Shown: in pieces, positions 1 through 9,079 of the stretch
Layout of the letters: every line of letters begins with the position of its first letter
How positions within the stretch are numbered: position 1 is the stretch's first letter
Assembly: GCF_000282615.1 (NCBI RefSeq)
Contig: NZ_AKIY01000182.1
Location: forward strand, 1-64,000
DNA: 64,000 nucleotides
Direction: 5' to 3'
From: Bradyrhizobium sp. YR681
GTDB lineage: Bacteria > Pseudomonadota > Alphaproteobacteria > Rhizobiales > Xanthobacteraceae
Program-made: the position numbers and the translations under genes
The notes under the pieces: model-generated
Database searches by the model: none
Seen by the model: the letters and a program-made list of their open reading frames with translations, nothing else
What the model was told of the DNA's origin: nothing

Positions 1-835
1 TGGCTGCCGGGAGCCGCTGGTGCCTCGCAAAAACGTTGTCGAGCCCCTCTTCCAGCAGCATCGCGATCGCCTCGCGCAGGCCGTAGAGCAGATTGGTCGC
101 CGGCGTGTAGGGGAAGAAGCCCTTTGCGTTCGGCTTGAGCATCTCCTCCCAGTCGAAGTAGGAGCGCGGCATCTTGTTGGTCTTGGACGCAGCGAGGGCC
201 TTCTGCGAGATCGCGTTGAAGCCGAGGCCGGGCGGCAGCATAAAGCCCTTCTGCGAGCAACTGACGCTGACGTCGACCTTCCACTCGTCATGGCGGTAGT
301 CGACCGAGCCGAGCGAGGAGATGGTGTCGACCATCAGCAGCGCCGGATGGCCGGTGCGGTCGATCGCGGCGCGGATCTCGGCGATGCGGCTGGTGGCGCC
401 GGTCGAGGTCTCGTTGTGCACGACCATCACGGCCTTGATCGCGCGCGCCTTGTCCTCGGTGAGCTTCGCTTCGATCACCGCGGGATCGGCGCCGCGGCGC
501 CAGTCGCCGGGGACGAAATCGACCTCGATGCCGAAACGGCCCGCCATCTGCCGCCACAGCGTGGCGAAATGGCCGGTCTCGACCATCAGCACCCTGTCGC
601 CCGGCGACAGCGTGTTGACGATCGCCGCCTCCCAGGCGCCGGTCCCCGACGAGGGGAAGATGATGACCGGGCCCCTGGTCTGGAAAATTGCCTGGCTGCC
701 TTCGAGCACGGTGCGGCCGAGCTCGCCGAATTCGGCGCTGCGGTGGTCGATGACGGGCATGTCCATGGCGCGCAGGACGCGCTCGGGGACCGGGCTCGGG
801 CCCGGAATCTGAAGGAAATGGCGTCCCTGGTGCAT
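1..835 (-). CDS. Serine-glyoxylate-type aminotransferase, class V PLP enzyme (partial)
   Basis: The translation starts MHQGRHFLQIPGPSPVPERV and continues without a stop to the window edge, giving about 278 N-terminal residues of a family that is usually near 390-400. The opening LQIPGPSPVPERVLRAMD and the PLP-lysine motif SQKGFMLPPG (about residue 200) are typical of the alanine/serine-glyoxylate aminotransferases. The start is chosen because AGGGAGG lies eight bases upstream. The enzyme would move an amino group between serine or alanine and glyoxylate, giving glycine and hydroxypyruvate or pyruvate. It is divergent from a GntR regulator and lies near a 2-hydroxyacid dehydrogenase and a GlcG protein, which fits two-carbon acid metabolism. 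The exact amino donor cannot be read from the sequence. The C-terminus lies outside the window. Confidence 0.85.
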   Translation of the reverse strand, partial: MHQGRHFLQIPGPSPVPERVLRAMDMPVIDHRSAEFGELGRTVLEGSQAIFQTRGPVIIFPSSGTGAWEAAIVNTLSPGDRVLMVETGHFATLWRQMAGRFGIEVDFVPGDWRRGADPAVIEAKLTEDKARAIKAVMVVHNETSTGATSRIAEIRAAIDRTGHPALLMVDTISSLGSVDYRHDEWKVDVSVSCSQKGFMLPPGLGFNAISQKALAASKTNKMPRSYFDWEEMLKPNAKGFFPYTPATNLLYGLREAIAMLLEEGLDNVFARHQRLPAA

Positions 836-968
836 GAAAACCTCCCTGTCGGCGGATTTTGGCCGGCTCTGACCATCATTTTGCATTCATTTTTTGTCAT
901 ATCAACCGAAATTTGGTATTCGATTGAGGCCGTCGACGCGACCAAACGGGCAAACTATTGTGCTGCAA

Positions 969-1718
969 ATGAAATCCACGATTCCCGACACCGGGGTTCC
1001 GATCACCCCGCCCGCCGGCAATGGCGGCGAGCGCCAGGAAAACCGTCACGAGGCCTCGCTTCACGGCGAGATCCTGCTGCGGCTGCGCGACCACGTGGTC
1101 GAGGGCAACATTCCCGACGGCGCCCGCGTCCCCGAGCGGCAGCTCTGCGAAATGCTCGGCATCTCCCGCACACCTTTGCGCGAGGCCCTGAAGGTGCTCG
1201 CCTCCGAGGGACTGATCGAGCTCCTGCCCAACCGCGGCGCGCGCGTCCGCCAGCTCAGCCAGCGCGACCTGGAAGAACTGTTCGACGTGATGGCGGGGCT
1301 GGAGAGCCTTGCGGGGCGCCTCGCCTGCGAGGCCATTACGGATGAGGAAATCACCGCGATCGAGCAATTGCATTACGAGATGTACGGCCACTATCTGCAT
1401 CGCGACATGCACGGCTATTTCCTGGCCAATCAGCGCATTCACGAGAGCATCGTCACGGCCGCGCGCAACGAGACGCTGAAGACCGCCTACGCCAATTTCG
1501 CCGGCCGCATCCGCCGCGTCCGCTACTCCGCCAATTTCGCCCGCAAGCGTCAGCGCTGGGCGGAGGCGATGCGCGAGCACGAGACCATTCTGGACGCCCT
1601 GCGCCGGAGGGCCGGCAGCGAGCTCAGCGACATCCTGTTCCAGCACCTGCGCAACAAGCGCCTGGCGGCGATCGAGCACCTGACCGAGCCCCAAGAGGGC
1701 GCGCCTGCCTCGCCCTGA
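969..1718 (+). CDS. GntR/FCD-family transcriptional regulator
   Basis: This is a protein of about 249 residues with an N-terminal GntR winged helix (about residues 25-90; LREALKVLASEGLIELLPNRG is the recognition region) and a C-terminal all-helical FCD ligand domain (about 100-235; HRDMHGYFLANQRIHESIV carries histidine and acidic residues that often bind a metal). FCD regulators usually sense small carboxylic acids. The gene sits between the divergent aminotransferase and the downstream FAD/Fe-S dehydrogenase, so glycolate, lactate or a similar hydroxy acid is a reasonable ligand; that is inference. The ATG at 969 is chosen because it begins just before the conserved domain. The reading frame stays open further upstream, but that would enter the intergenic promoter region. 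Confidence 0.85.
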   Translation: MKSTIPDTGVPITPPAGNGGERQENRHEASLHGEILLRLRDHVVEGNIPDGARVPERQLCEMLGISRTPLREALKVLASEGLIELLPNRGARVRQLSQRDLEELFDVMAGLESLAGRLACEAITDEEITAIEQLHYEMYGHYLHRDMHGYFLANQRIHESIVTAARNETLKTAYANFAGRIRRVRYSANFARKRQRWAEAMREHETILDALRRRAGSELSDILFQHLRNKRLAAIEHLTEPQEGAPASP

Positions 1719-1742
1719 GGGCCGTCGGCTTGCTCATTTTGA

Positions 1743-1777
1743 ATTCATAATATAATCGGTCATGAATAAGAATGAAT
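1743..1777. promoter_or_regulatory. AT-rich inverted ATTCAT/ATGAAT repeats, possible GntR operator
   Basis: ATTCAT at 1743-1748 faces ATGAAT at 1762-1767 and again at 1772-1777, in a short AT-rich stretch between the regulator and the dehydrogenase gene. The same ATTCAT hexamer occurs at 885-890 in the divergent gap between the aminotransferase and the regulator. Repeats on both sides of a regulator gene are what an autoregulated local operator would look like. The match to known FCD-family sites is weak, so this is only a candidate. Confidence 0.3.
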
Positions 1778-1821
1778 AACCCAGCCAGGCCCAGCCTCGC
1801 CGGGTCAGTCCGGGACCAGGG

Positions 1822-4800
1822 ATGACAAACGCCTCCTCGCTCGAACGGCGCCTGCGCGCGGACATGACCGGCGACGTCCTGTTCGACGGCTTCAGCCGCG
1901 GCCGCTACGCCACCGACGCCTCGTTCTACCAGATCGTGCCATCGGGCGTGGTGGTGCCCAAGACCATGGACGAGGCCTTGCGGGCGCTGGCGATTGCCCG
2001 CGACGAGGGGGTGAAGGTCACCCCGCGCGGCGGCGGCACCTCGCAATGCGGCCAGACCGTCAATGACGGGCTCGTGGTCGATCTCTCAAAACACCTCAAC
2101 CGCATCCTGTCGCTCGACGTCGAAGGCCGCACCTGCGTGGTCGAGCCCGGCATCGTGCTCGACGACCTCAACCGACAACTGAAGAAACACGGACTGTGGT
2201 TTCCGGTGGACGTCTCGACGGCCTCGCGCGCCACCATCGGGGGCATGGCCGGCAACAATTCCTGCGGCGGCCGCAGCCTGCGTTACGGCACCATGCGCGA
2301 CAACACGCTGTCGATGGAGGCTTCGCTCGCCGACGGCACGCTCAGCCGTTTTGGCGAGGTGTCGCGCGATCTCTCTGATCTCGATGCCGGCAACAGGATG
2401 CTCCCCCTATTCCGCGACATGCTCGATCTCGGCACCCGCGAAGCCGACGAGATCGCCGCGCGCTTCCCGAAGGTGCAGCGCCGCGTCGGCGGCTACAATC
2501 TCGATGCGCTGGTGCCGCGCAATGCCCGCAACAACATGGCGCATTTGCTCGTGGGGTCGGAAGGTACCCTCGCCTTCACCACCAAGGTCGAGCTGAAGCT
2601 GTGGCCCGTCATCCGCAACAAGGCGCTCGGAATCTGCCATTTCGGCAGCTTCTACGAAGCGATGGACGCGGCCCAGCATCTGGTCAAGCTGAAGCCGATC
2701 GCGGTCGAGCTGGTTGACCGCACCATGCTCGCGCTCGGCCGTGACATCGCGATGTTCCGCCCGATCATCTCCGCCGCCATCAAGGGCGATCCCGACGCGG
2801 TGCTGGTGGTCGAGTTCGCCGAAGAGGACCAGGCAGACAATCTGGTGCGCCTCAAGCAGCTCGGCGAGCTGATGGGCGATCTCGGCTTCGGCTGGAACAA
2901 CGACAAGCGCAAATGGGGCGGTGTGGTCGAGATATCAGAGCCGGCGCTTCAGGGGGGCATCGCCGATTTCCGCGCCGCCGGCCTCAACGTCATGATGTCG
3001 ATGAAGCAGGAAGGCAAGCCGGTCTCCTTCGTCGAGGACTGCGCCGTGCCGCTGCCGCATCTCGCCGACTACACCGCACGTTTGAACGAGGTGTTCGCCA
3101 AGCACGGCACCAGCGGGACGATGTACGCTCATGCCTCCGAGGGCTGCCTGCATGTGCGCCCGGTGCTGAATCTGAAGCTTGAGAAGGACGTCAAGGCGAT
3201 GCGCGCCATCGCCGAAGAGGCTTTTGAGCTGGTGCGCGAGTACAAGGGCTCGCATTCCGGCGAGCATGGCGACGGCCTGGTTCGCTCCGAATTCCACGAA
3301 ACCATGTTCGGCGAGCGCCTCGTCGCCGATTTCAGGGAGGTCAAGCAGCGCTTCGACCCCGACGGCGTGCTCAATCCCGGCAAGATTGTCGACGCCCCGA
3401 AGATGGACGACCGCTCGCTGTTCCGCTTCAAGCCGGACTATCGCGTCGCTGACCTCAAAACGAAGCTCGACTGGTCCGCTTATCCCGGCGCCGGCGGCGG
3501 TTTCCAGGGCGCGGTCGAGATGTGCAACAACAACGGCGCCTGCCGCAAGCTCGAGGGCGGCGTGATGTGCCCGTCCTATCGCGCCACGCGCAACGAGAAG
3601 GACGTCACCCGCGGTCGCGCGAACAGCTTGCGGCTTGCGATCTCCGGCCAGCTCGGCCCCGATGCGCTGTCCTCCGACGAGATGATGGAGACGCTCAAGC
3701 TCTGCGTCTCCTGCAAGGCCTGCCGCCACGAGTGCCCGACCGGCGTGGACATGGCCAAGATGAAGATCGAGGTGCTGGCGGCACGTGCAGCTACCCACGG
3801 GCTGACGCTGCGCGATCGCCTGGTCGGGTATCTGCCACGCTATGCCGGCCTCGCCGCGCGCTTCGCGCCGCTGGCGAATTTGCGCAACCATAGTCCGTTG
3901 CTGCGAAAACTGTTCGAGCGCTTTGCCGGCATCAGCGCCCGCCGGGCGCTACCCGCCTTCCGCAATGACGTATTCGTTCCGCCCGCTGAAGCGGTCGGAC
4001 CGGCGACCGGCCGCGAGGTCGTGCTGTTCGCCGATACGTTCAATCGCATCTATGAGCGCGAGAACCTCGAGGCCGCGCTGCGTGTGCTCGCGGCCGGCGG
4101 CTATCGCGTGCATTTGCCGAAGCCGGCCAGCGGCAGCCGGCCGCTGTGCTGCGGCCGCACCTTCCTCTCGGCTGGCCTCGTCGACGAGGCGAAATCCGAG
4201 CTTGATCGGCTGGTGGCCGCGTTCGCGCCCTTTGCCGCGCGCGGCGTGCCGATCGTCGGCCTCGAGCCGAGCTGCCTGTTGACGCTGCGCGACGAACTTG
4301 CCTCGCTGCGCAAGGACGACGACGCCAGGGCCGTCAGCGCCCATGCGCTGACCTTCGAGGAGTTCCTGGTGCGCGAGGCCGAGGCCGGGAGGCTGCAACT
4401 GCCGCTCGGCACCGTCGCCGACAAGGCCGTGGTGCACGGCCATTGCCATCAAAAATCCTTCGGCGCCTTCAAGCCGGTCGAGCAGGTGCTGCGTCTCGTC
4501 CCCGGCCTCGAGGTCGAGACCATCGAGTCGAGCTGCTGCGGCATGGCCGGCGCTTTCGGCTATGGTGCCGACACCTATGATGCCTCGATCGAGATGGCCG
4601 AGCTGTCGCTGCTGCCGGCAGTGCGGAAGGCGGATCAGGCGACGCTGGTCGTCGCCGACGGCACCTCCTGCCGCCACCAGATCCACGACGGCACAAGGCG
4701 CGAAGCGCTTCACGTCGCGCGCGTGCTGGCGATGAGCCTCGATCGCGCCGAAACCCGATCCACCACCACTCCCATTGCAAAGGAAAACAGCCATGGCTGA
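1822..4800 (+). CDS. FAD-binding and Fe-S-binding 2-hydroxyacid dehydrogenase (GlcD-GlcF-type fusion)
   Basis: A 992-residue flavoprotein that oxidises a D-2-hydroxy acid (D-lactate, glycolate or D-2-hydroxyglutarate type). In order it has: an FAD-binding-4 (PCMH) domain at about residues 40-270 with VTPRGGGTSQCGQ and GGMAGNNSCGGRSLRYG; an FAD-oxidase C-terminal domain to about 540 ending in HSGEHGDGLV; a ferredoxin-like segment near 630-645 with the Cys series LCVSCKACRHECPTG; and a GlcF/CCG-type C-terminal part with PLCCGR (about 775) and SSCCGMAGAFGYG (about 910). The fusion resembles E. coli YdiJ. Electrons would pass through the Fe-S clusters to a quinone or another acceptor. The stop overlaps the start of the GlcG-like gene, so the two are translationally coupled. 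The exact substrate is unknown. Confidence 0.9.
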   Translation: MTNASSLERRLRADMTGDVLFDGFSRGRYATDASFYQIVPSGVVVPKTMDEALRALAIARDEGVKVTPRGGGTSQCGQTVNDGLVVDLSKHLNRILSLDVEGRTCVVEPGIVLDDLNRQLKKHGLWFPVDVSTASRATIGGMAGNNSCGGRSLRYGTMRDNTLSMEASLADGTLSRFGEVSRDLSDLDAGNRMLPLFRDMLDLGTREADEIAARFPKVQRRVGGYNLDALVPRNARNNMAHLLVGSEGTLAFTTKVELKLWPVIRNKALGICHFGSFYEAMDAAQHLVKLKPIAVELVDRTMLALGRDIAMFRPIISAAIKGDPDAVLVVEFAEEDQADNLVRLKQLGELMGDLGFGWNNDKRKWGGVVEISEPALQGGIADFRAAGLNVMMSMKQEGKPVSFVEDCAVPLPHLADYTARLNEVFAKHGTSGTMYAHASEGCLHVRPVLNLKLEKDVKAMRAIAEEAFELVREYKGSHSGEHGDGLVRSEFHETMFGERLVADFREVKQRFDPDGVLNPGKIVDAPKMDDRSLFRFKPDYRVADLKTKLDWSAYPGAGGGFQGAVEMCNNNGACRKLEGGVMCPSYRATRNEKDVTRGRANSLRLAISGQLGPDALSSDEMMETLKLCVSCKACRHECPTGVDMAKMKIEVLAARAATHGLTLRDRLVGYLPRYAGLAARFAPLANLRNHSPLLRKLFERFAGISARRALPAFRNDVFVPPAEAVGPATGREVVLFADTFNRIYERENLEAALRVLAAGGYRVHLPKPASGSRPLCCGRTFLSAGLVDEAKSELDRLVAAFAPFAARGVPIVGLEPSCLLTLRDELASLRKDDDARAVSAHALTFEEFLVREAEAGRLQLPLGTVADKAVVHGHCHQKSFGAFKPVEQVLRLVPGLEVETIESSCCGMAGAFGYGADTYDASIEMAELSLLPAVRKADQATLVVADGTSCRHQIHDGTRREALHVARVLAMSLDRAETRSTTTPIAKENSHG

Positions 4801-5221
4801 CCTCACGCTCGACACCGCCCGAAAAATCCTCGACGCAGCCTTCGCCAAGGCTGGCGAACTGAAGCTCAAGCCGCTGGTCGTCACCATCCTGGACGCGCGC
4901 GGCGTGATCAAGCTCGCCGCCGCCCAGGACGGCACCAGCCTGATGCGCGCCGAGATTGCCCACGGCAAGGCCTATGGCGCGCTCGCCATGGGCATGGGCT
5001 CGCGCGCGCTGTTCCAGCGCGCCCAGGAGCAGGCCTATTTCATCGACGCCGTGAACACGATTGCCAAGGGCGCGCTGGTGCCGGTCCCCGGCGGCGTGCT
5101 GATCATGGACGGCACGGCGCTGCTCGGCGCGGTCGGCGTCTCCGGCGACACCTCCGACAACGACGAGGCCTGCGCGGTGGCGGGAATTCAGGCGGCGGGG
5201 CTCAAGGCCAACGCGGGGTGA
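4793..5221 (+). CDS. GlcG/HbpS-family protein (DUF336, heme-binding-like)
   Basis: A 142-residue single-domain protein of the GlcG/HbpS family, which accompanies glycolate oxidase operons and has been linked to heme or cobalamin-cofactor binding. Family signs are the N-terminal LTLDTARKILDAAFAKA, central AAAQDGTSLMRAEIAHGKAY and the glycine-rich end VGVSGDTSDNDEACAVAGI. The ATG at 4793 overlaps the last codons of the dehydrogenase by eight bases and has AAGGAAA just upstream; a longer reading starting at 4775 is less likely. The coupling suggests a role in assembling or assisting the dehydrogenase. The biochemical role of this family in such operons is not settled. Confidence 0.85.
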   Translation: MADLTLDTARKILDAAFAKAGELKLKPLVVTILDARGVIKLAAAQDGTSLMRAEIAHGKAYGALAMGMGSRALFQRAQEQAYFIDAVNTIAKGALVPVPGGVLIMDGTALLGAVGVSGDTSDNDEACAVAGIQAAGLKANAG

Positions 5222-5230
5222 GCCTCTCTC

Positions 5231-5317
5231 GTAGCCCGGATGGAGCGAAGCGTAATCCGGGAAACCTGTCGCAACCGATACTCTGTCCCGGATTGCGCTT
5301 CGCTCCATCCGGGCTAC
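5231..5317. repeat. Long inverted repeat, arms of 32 bp with one mismatch
   Basis: The arm at 5231-5262 (begins GTAGCCCGGATGGAGCGAAG) is the reverse complement of the arm at 5286-5317, apart from one T/C difference, around a 23-base loop. It begins nine bases after the stop of the GlcG-like gene and could act as a terminator or mRNA-stabilising hairpin there. I recall near-identical palindromes between many genes in Bradyrhizobium and Rhodopseudomonas, so it is probably a REP-like dispersed element, not a site specific to this operon. Confidence 0.8.
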
Positions 5318-5636
5318 AAGCCACAAGCCCTTGCGTTGCCCGACGGACAAAACACCCAATTGCTCGGTCAATCGCCGCCGCGCAAAATATTCGCCTTTAC
5401 AGAATTTCGGAATCGGCGGATATTGCGCGCACTCCGGCCCAAGGAAGAGGGGCGTATCGCGATCGTCACGAACGCGGGCCGGACGGCGGTGGACGCAAGT
5501 CACATCGGCGCGAAGGGTTTCGCAGGGCGGGCAACCGTGAGCGAAGACCTCGCGCACACGACCGGTGTGATTTGCGTACGGCAAAATCGTGTGGTCCTGG
5601 CGCCCGGGGTCTGTGCGCCAAGTGTTGCGGTGATGG

Positions 5637-5900
5637 GTGTGGTCCAACCGGACCCGCGCATCAGCCATCCGCAAGGCGACGGGGGCAATAGTGCATCGCT
5701 CCCCGGGGAGAGCGCGACATAAGCCGTCAAACCACTGCGCAGGGAAGGCCGGGCTGTCCTGGCTACACCTGTATGCCGCTGTGCAGTTTTCTCACGACAA
5801 CTTCGCACAGAGGACCGCGGGTGCCAGCCGGCGCCCGGTCTTCCCTGCGCCCTCTTTCATGGGGGCAAGGCGACGAAGCAAAGCTCGGGCGAAATCAGCC
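5637..5900. repeat. Probable dispersed intergenic repeat with internal hairpin
   Basis: No convincing gene is seen here. A pair of 17-base arms, 5737-5753 and 5834-5850, are inverted copies with one mismatch and enclose about 80 bases that contain further short palindromes. The block running from about 5685 (starting near GGGCAATAGTGCATCGCTCC) to about 5865 looks like a sequence I remember from many intergenic regions of Bradyrhizobium; that memory cannot be verified here. The open frames across it have atypical Arg/Ser-rich compositions and no sensible ribosome binding site. Confidence 0.5.
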
Positions 5901-5970
5901 GCGAGAAGGCGAAGGCATGTCTGCGATGAAATTGCGAATGAATAAAGCGATACCATCACCCGCACACGCC

Positions 5971-6049
5971 GTCATTGCGAGCGCAGCGAAGCAATCCAGA
6001 AATGTATCTGCGGAGGGATACTGGATTGCTTCGCTGCGCTCGCAATGAC
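5971..6049. repeat. Perfect 29-bp inverted repeat (REP-like element)
   Basis: The arm at 5971-5999, beginning GTCATTGCGAGCGCAGCG, is a perfect reverse complement of 6021-6049, with a 21-base spacer. It sits 26 bases beyond the stop of the leftward crotonase-family gene, so it can form a terminator-like hairpin at the end of that transcript. Its sequence type (cattgcgagcgcagcgaagcaa) is very common as a dispersed palindrome in related alphaproteobacteria. Confidence 0.8.
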
Positions 6050-6074
6050 GATGTGGAGAGAGCGATGGCCTCCT

Positions 6075-6857
6075 CTACCTTCCCGTCCAGACCGGCTTCC
6101 TCTTCTCGCCGAACGCCTTCAGTCCTTCCTTGGCGTCCTCGGTCATGGCGAGCAGCGCGATCTGGCTTTCGGTGTAGGCAATGCTCTCGTCGAACGACAT
6201 CGAGGCGATGGCGCGCATCGCATATTTGCCGCGGCGGATCGCGGTCGGGGATTTGTCGACGATGCGGCCGATCAGCCAGTCCACCCTGGCGTCGAGCTCG
6301 GCAGACGGCACGATGTAGTTGAGCAGGCCCGCAGCCTGCGCTGCCTTCGCATCGAACGGCTCACCTGTGAGCGCCCATTCGTTGACGAGGCGCGGCGGCG
6401 CGATGGACTGCAACAGGCTCAGGACCTGCATCGGGAACACGCCGACCTTCACCTCCGGCAGGCCGAAGACGACGTGATCGGCAGCCACCGCCATGTCGGT
6501 CATGCAGAGCAGTCCCATGCCACCGGCCATGCAGACGCCCCCGACGCGCGCGATCGCCGGCTTGGTGGCGTTCTGCGACAAACGCAGCAGGTCGGCATAG
6601 TCGACATTCGGCCTGGAATGATCCATCGCGAACGCCGCGCCGGAATTCTGCAGATCGGCGCCGGCGCAGAACGCCTTGTCGCCCGCGCCGGTCAGCACGA
6701 TGACGCGGACGTCCTTGTCGTCATGCGCGTCGCGATAACCCTTGGTGATGCCCGCGATGACGTCGCCGTTCAGCGCATTGCGCTTCTCCGGCCGGTTGAT
6801 GGTGATCCAGAACGCCTGCCCGCGCTTCTCGGTGATGACGGCTGTGGTGTCGGTCAT
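6075..6857 (-). CDS. Enoyl-CoA hydratase/isomerase (crotonase) family protein
   Basis: A 260-residue crotonase-fold protein. The N-terminal INRPEKRNALNG, the oxyanion-hole regions AFCAGADLQNSG and GGVCMAGGMGLL, and FGLPEVKVGVFP are all visible. The second catalytic glutamate (in LPEVKVG) is kept, but the first, normally in a GGGxEL motif, is replaced by glycine in GGMGLLC. A one-glutamate site is known in isomerases and other crotonases, so hydratase activity should not be assumed. The gene is alone on its strand, beside a molybdopterin oxidoreductase gene with a gap of about 130 bases. The substrate is unknown. Confidence 0.8.
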   Translation of the reverse strand: MTDTTAVITEKRGQAFWITINRPEKRNALNGDVIAGITKGYRDAHDDKDVRVIVLTGAGDKAFCAGADLQNSGAAFAMDHSRPNVDYADLLRLSQNATKPAIARVGGVCMAGGMGLLCMTDMAVAADHVVFGLPEVKVGVFPMQVLSLLQSIAPPRLVNEWALTGEPFDAKAAQAAGLLNYIVPSAELDARVDWLIGRIVDKSPTAIRRGKYAMRAIASMSFDESIAYTESQIALLAMTEDAKEGLKAFGEKRKPVWTGR

Positions 6858-6988
6858 GGCACGCTCGCTTCCTTGCTCCCGTTTGCAGCCATTTGCGGCA
6901 GCTCGGGCGAATGGTGCAAGGGCAATTTGCGGAGAGACTCAGCTTTAGCGCCTCGACACAAATTTGCAGGTCATCAAGGTGCGAGCGC

Positions 6989-9079
6989 TCAGGCGGCGGC
7001 CGCTTTCCTGATCCAGACCTTGTTGTCGTGGAATGCGGCTCCGCCGATCGGCGCGATCGTATCCGCACCCGTCAGCACGTTGATGCCGCGGCCACCGATA
7101 TGATTCTTGTTCGGGTGAACGGATTCCGCGATCAGCACGCCACGCCGCACGCCGTCGAACAGCGTTGCAACCAGCGTGGTCTCGCCGCGCTCGTTGCCGA
7201 GCGTCACCGCATCGCCGTCGGCGATGTCGAGGGCGGCCGCATCCAGCGGATGGATCATCACGCTCGCCTTGCCCTCGCGCGCCTGCGAGGACGGTGTCTC
7301 GTTGAAGGTGGTGTTGAGGAAGCTGCGCGAAGGGCTGGTCGCGAGCCGGAACGGATGGGCCTGGTCGGTGTGCTCGATCACAGCCCAATGGTCCGGCAAC
7401 GACGGCATCTTGTCGAAATCGCCCATCGTCCGGCCGAACGGCGGATGTGCCCAATCGGCCTTGAAGTGGAATTTCTTGTCGGCATGGGCAAAACCGTCGA
7501 GATAATGCGAGGTGCGGAAATCCGGTTGCAAATCGCGCCAGAGATCGGCTTCCAGGCCGCCGATGTCGCCGTGGTGGCTGAGCTTCAGCGTCGTGTCGAT
7601 TAGTTCGCGCGGCGTCATCTCGAAGCCCGGATGCCTGGCCCCGAGCCGCGGCGCCAGCGCCTGCAAGACCTGGTGGTTGGAGCGGCATTCGCCGGGCGGA
7701 TCGATCAGCTTCGGTCCGACCGAGATGTGCTGATGGCCGCCGCCGTAATAGAGGTCGTCGTGCTCCATGAACATGGTCGCCGGCAGCACGATGTCGGCCA
7801 TTTGCGCCGTCTCGGTCATGAACTGCTCGTGCACCGCGACGAACAGATCCTCGCGCGCAAATCCCCGGGCTACCAGGGCCTGCTCCGGCGCCACCGTCAT
7901 GGGATTGGTATTCTGGATCAGCATGGCCTTGATCGGCCCCTTGCCGAGCAGGGCCTCGGCATCGCCGGTGAGGATGCGGCCGATCTGCGACTGGTCGAGC
8001 GCGCGCGTGCTCTGGTCGATCGCGTCATGGCCCTCGATAACGGATTCGTCGAAATGCCACAGCGCGTAATTGTTGAAGAAGGCACCGCCACCCTCATATT
8101 GCCAGGCCCCGGTCACCGCGGGAATGCAGAGCGCCGCGTGCATCTGCGTCGCGCCGTTGCGCGAGCGGGTGAAGCCGTAGCCGAGCCGGAAGAAGGTCCG
8201 CTGGGTCTCGCCGACCGCTTTCGCAAAGGCCTCGATCTCCGCCACCGGCACGCCGCAGATCGCGGAGGCCCATTCGGGCGTGCGCGTCTTCAGATGCGCC
8301 TCGAGCTCGGCGGGGCAGTCGGTGTATTTGTCCATATAGGCGCGGTCGGCATAGCCGTCGCGAAACAGCACATGCATGACGCCGCAGGCAAAGGCGCCGT
8401 CGGTACCGGGCCGCAGCAGGATCTTGATATCAGCCTGCTTCATGGTCTCGTTGTCGTAGACGTCGACGGCTGCGATCTTCGCGCCCCGCTCCTTCCGCGC
8501 CCGCGCCGCGTGCGTCATCACGTTGACCTGCGTGTTGACAGGATTGGTGCCCCAGATCACCACGAGGTCGGAGACCGCCATCTCGCGCGGATCGACGCCC
8601 GCGATCTTGCCGGTGCCGATCGCAAAGCCGATCCGGCCGACATTGGCGCAGATCGTTTGATAGAAGCGCGAATATTTCTTCACATGCGTGAGGCGGTTGA
8701 GGCCGTCGCGCATCACCAGCCCCATCGTGCCGGCGTAGTAATAGGGCCAGATCGATTCCGCGCCGAACTCGCGCTCGGCCTCGTTGAAGCGGTGCCCGAT
8801 CTCGTCCAGCGCCTCGTCCCAGGAGATGCGCGCGAATTGGCCGGAGCCCTTCGCGCCCGTTCGGCGCATCGGATACATCAGCCTCTCGGGATGGTGGATG
8901 CGCTCGGCGTAACGCGCGACCTTGGCGCAGACGACACCGGCCGTATAGGTCTGCTTTTTCGAACCGCGGACACGGCCAATGCTGCGGCCCTCGATCACCT
9001 CGACATCGAGGGCGCAGGCCGACGGGCAATCATGCGGGCAGGTCGAATGGCGGATTTCGATCTTGGCGTGCTGGTTCAT
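6989..9079 (-). CDS. Molybdopterin oxidoreductase with [4Fe-4S] site (DMSO reductase superfamily)
   Basis: A protein of about 696 residues. The N-terminal Mo/W-bis-MGD Fe4S4 domain shows STCPHDCPSACALDV followed about 30 residues on by GVVCAKVARYAERI, giving the C-x3-C-x3-C-xn-C cluster ligands. The molybdopterin domain carries WGTNPVNTQVNVM and TNPMTVAPEQ, and the C-terminal dinucleotide-binding domain carries SPSRSFLNTTF and VHPNKNHIGG. There is no Tat signal, so it is probably cytoplasmic. The ATG at 9079 begins MNQHAKIEIRHSTCPHDC directly before the cluster. Related genes are annotated as formate-dehydrogenase-like or biotin-sulfoxide-reductase-like, and the substrate cannot be fixed. It is divergent from the molybdenum hydroxylase operon, with a 234-base gap. 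Confidence 0.85.
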   Translation of the reverse strand: MNQHAKIEIRHSTCPHDCPSACALDVEVIEGRSIGRVRGSKKQTYTAGVVCAKVARYAERIHHPERLMYPMRRTGAKGSGQFARISWDEALDEIGHRFNEAEREFGAESIWPYYYAGTMGLVMRDGLNRLTHVKKYSRFYQTICANVGRIGFAIGTGKIAGVDPREMAVSDLVVIWGTNPVNTQVNVMTHAARARKERGAKIAAVDVYDNETMKQADIKILLRPGTDGAFACGVMHVLFRDGYADRAYMDKYTDCPAELEAHLKTRTPEWASAICGVPVAEIEAFAKAVGETQRTFFRLGYGFTRSRNGATQMHAALCIPAVTGAWQYEGGGAFFNNYALWHFDESVIEGHDAIDQSTRALDQSQIGRILTGDAEALLGKGPIKAMLIQNTNPMTVAPEQALVARGFAREDLFVAVHEQFMTETAQMADIVLPATMFMEHDDLYYGGGHQHISVGPKLIDPPGECRSNHQVLQALAPRLGARHPGFEMTPRELIDTTLKLSHHGDIGGLEADLWRDLQPDFRTSHYLDGFAHADKKFHFKADWAHPPFGRTMGDFDKMPSLPDHWAVIEHTDQAHPFRLATSPSRSFLNTTFNETPSSQAREGKASVMIHPLDAAALDIADGDAVTLGNERGETTLVATLFDGVRRGVLIAESVHPNKNHIGGRGINVLTGADTIAPIGGAAFHDNKVWIRKAAAA

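Noticed and set aside
20-1345. Long rightward reading frame covering the left edge
   Set aside because: It is the complement of a clear aminotransferase gene and part of the GntR gene in the wrong frame. Its composition is Arg/Ala/Asp-rich without any family motif.
6840-6880. Sigma-54 promoter resembling TGGCAC...TTGC before the crotonase gene
   Set aside because: The spacing between the two elements is too long for a -24/-12 promoter.
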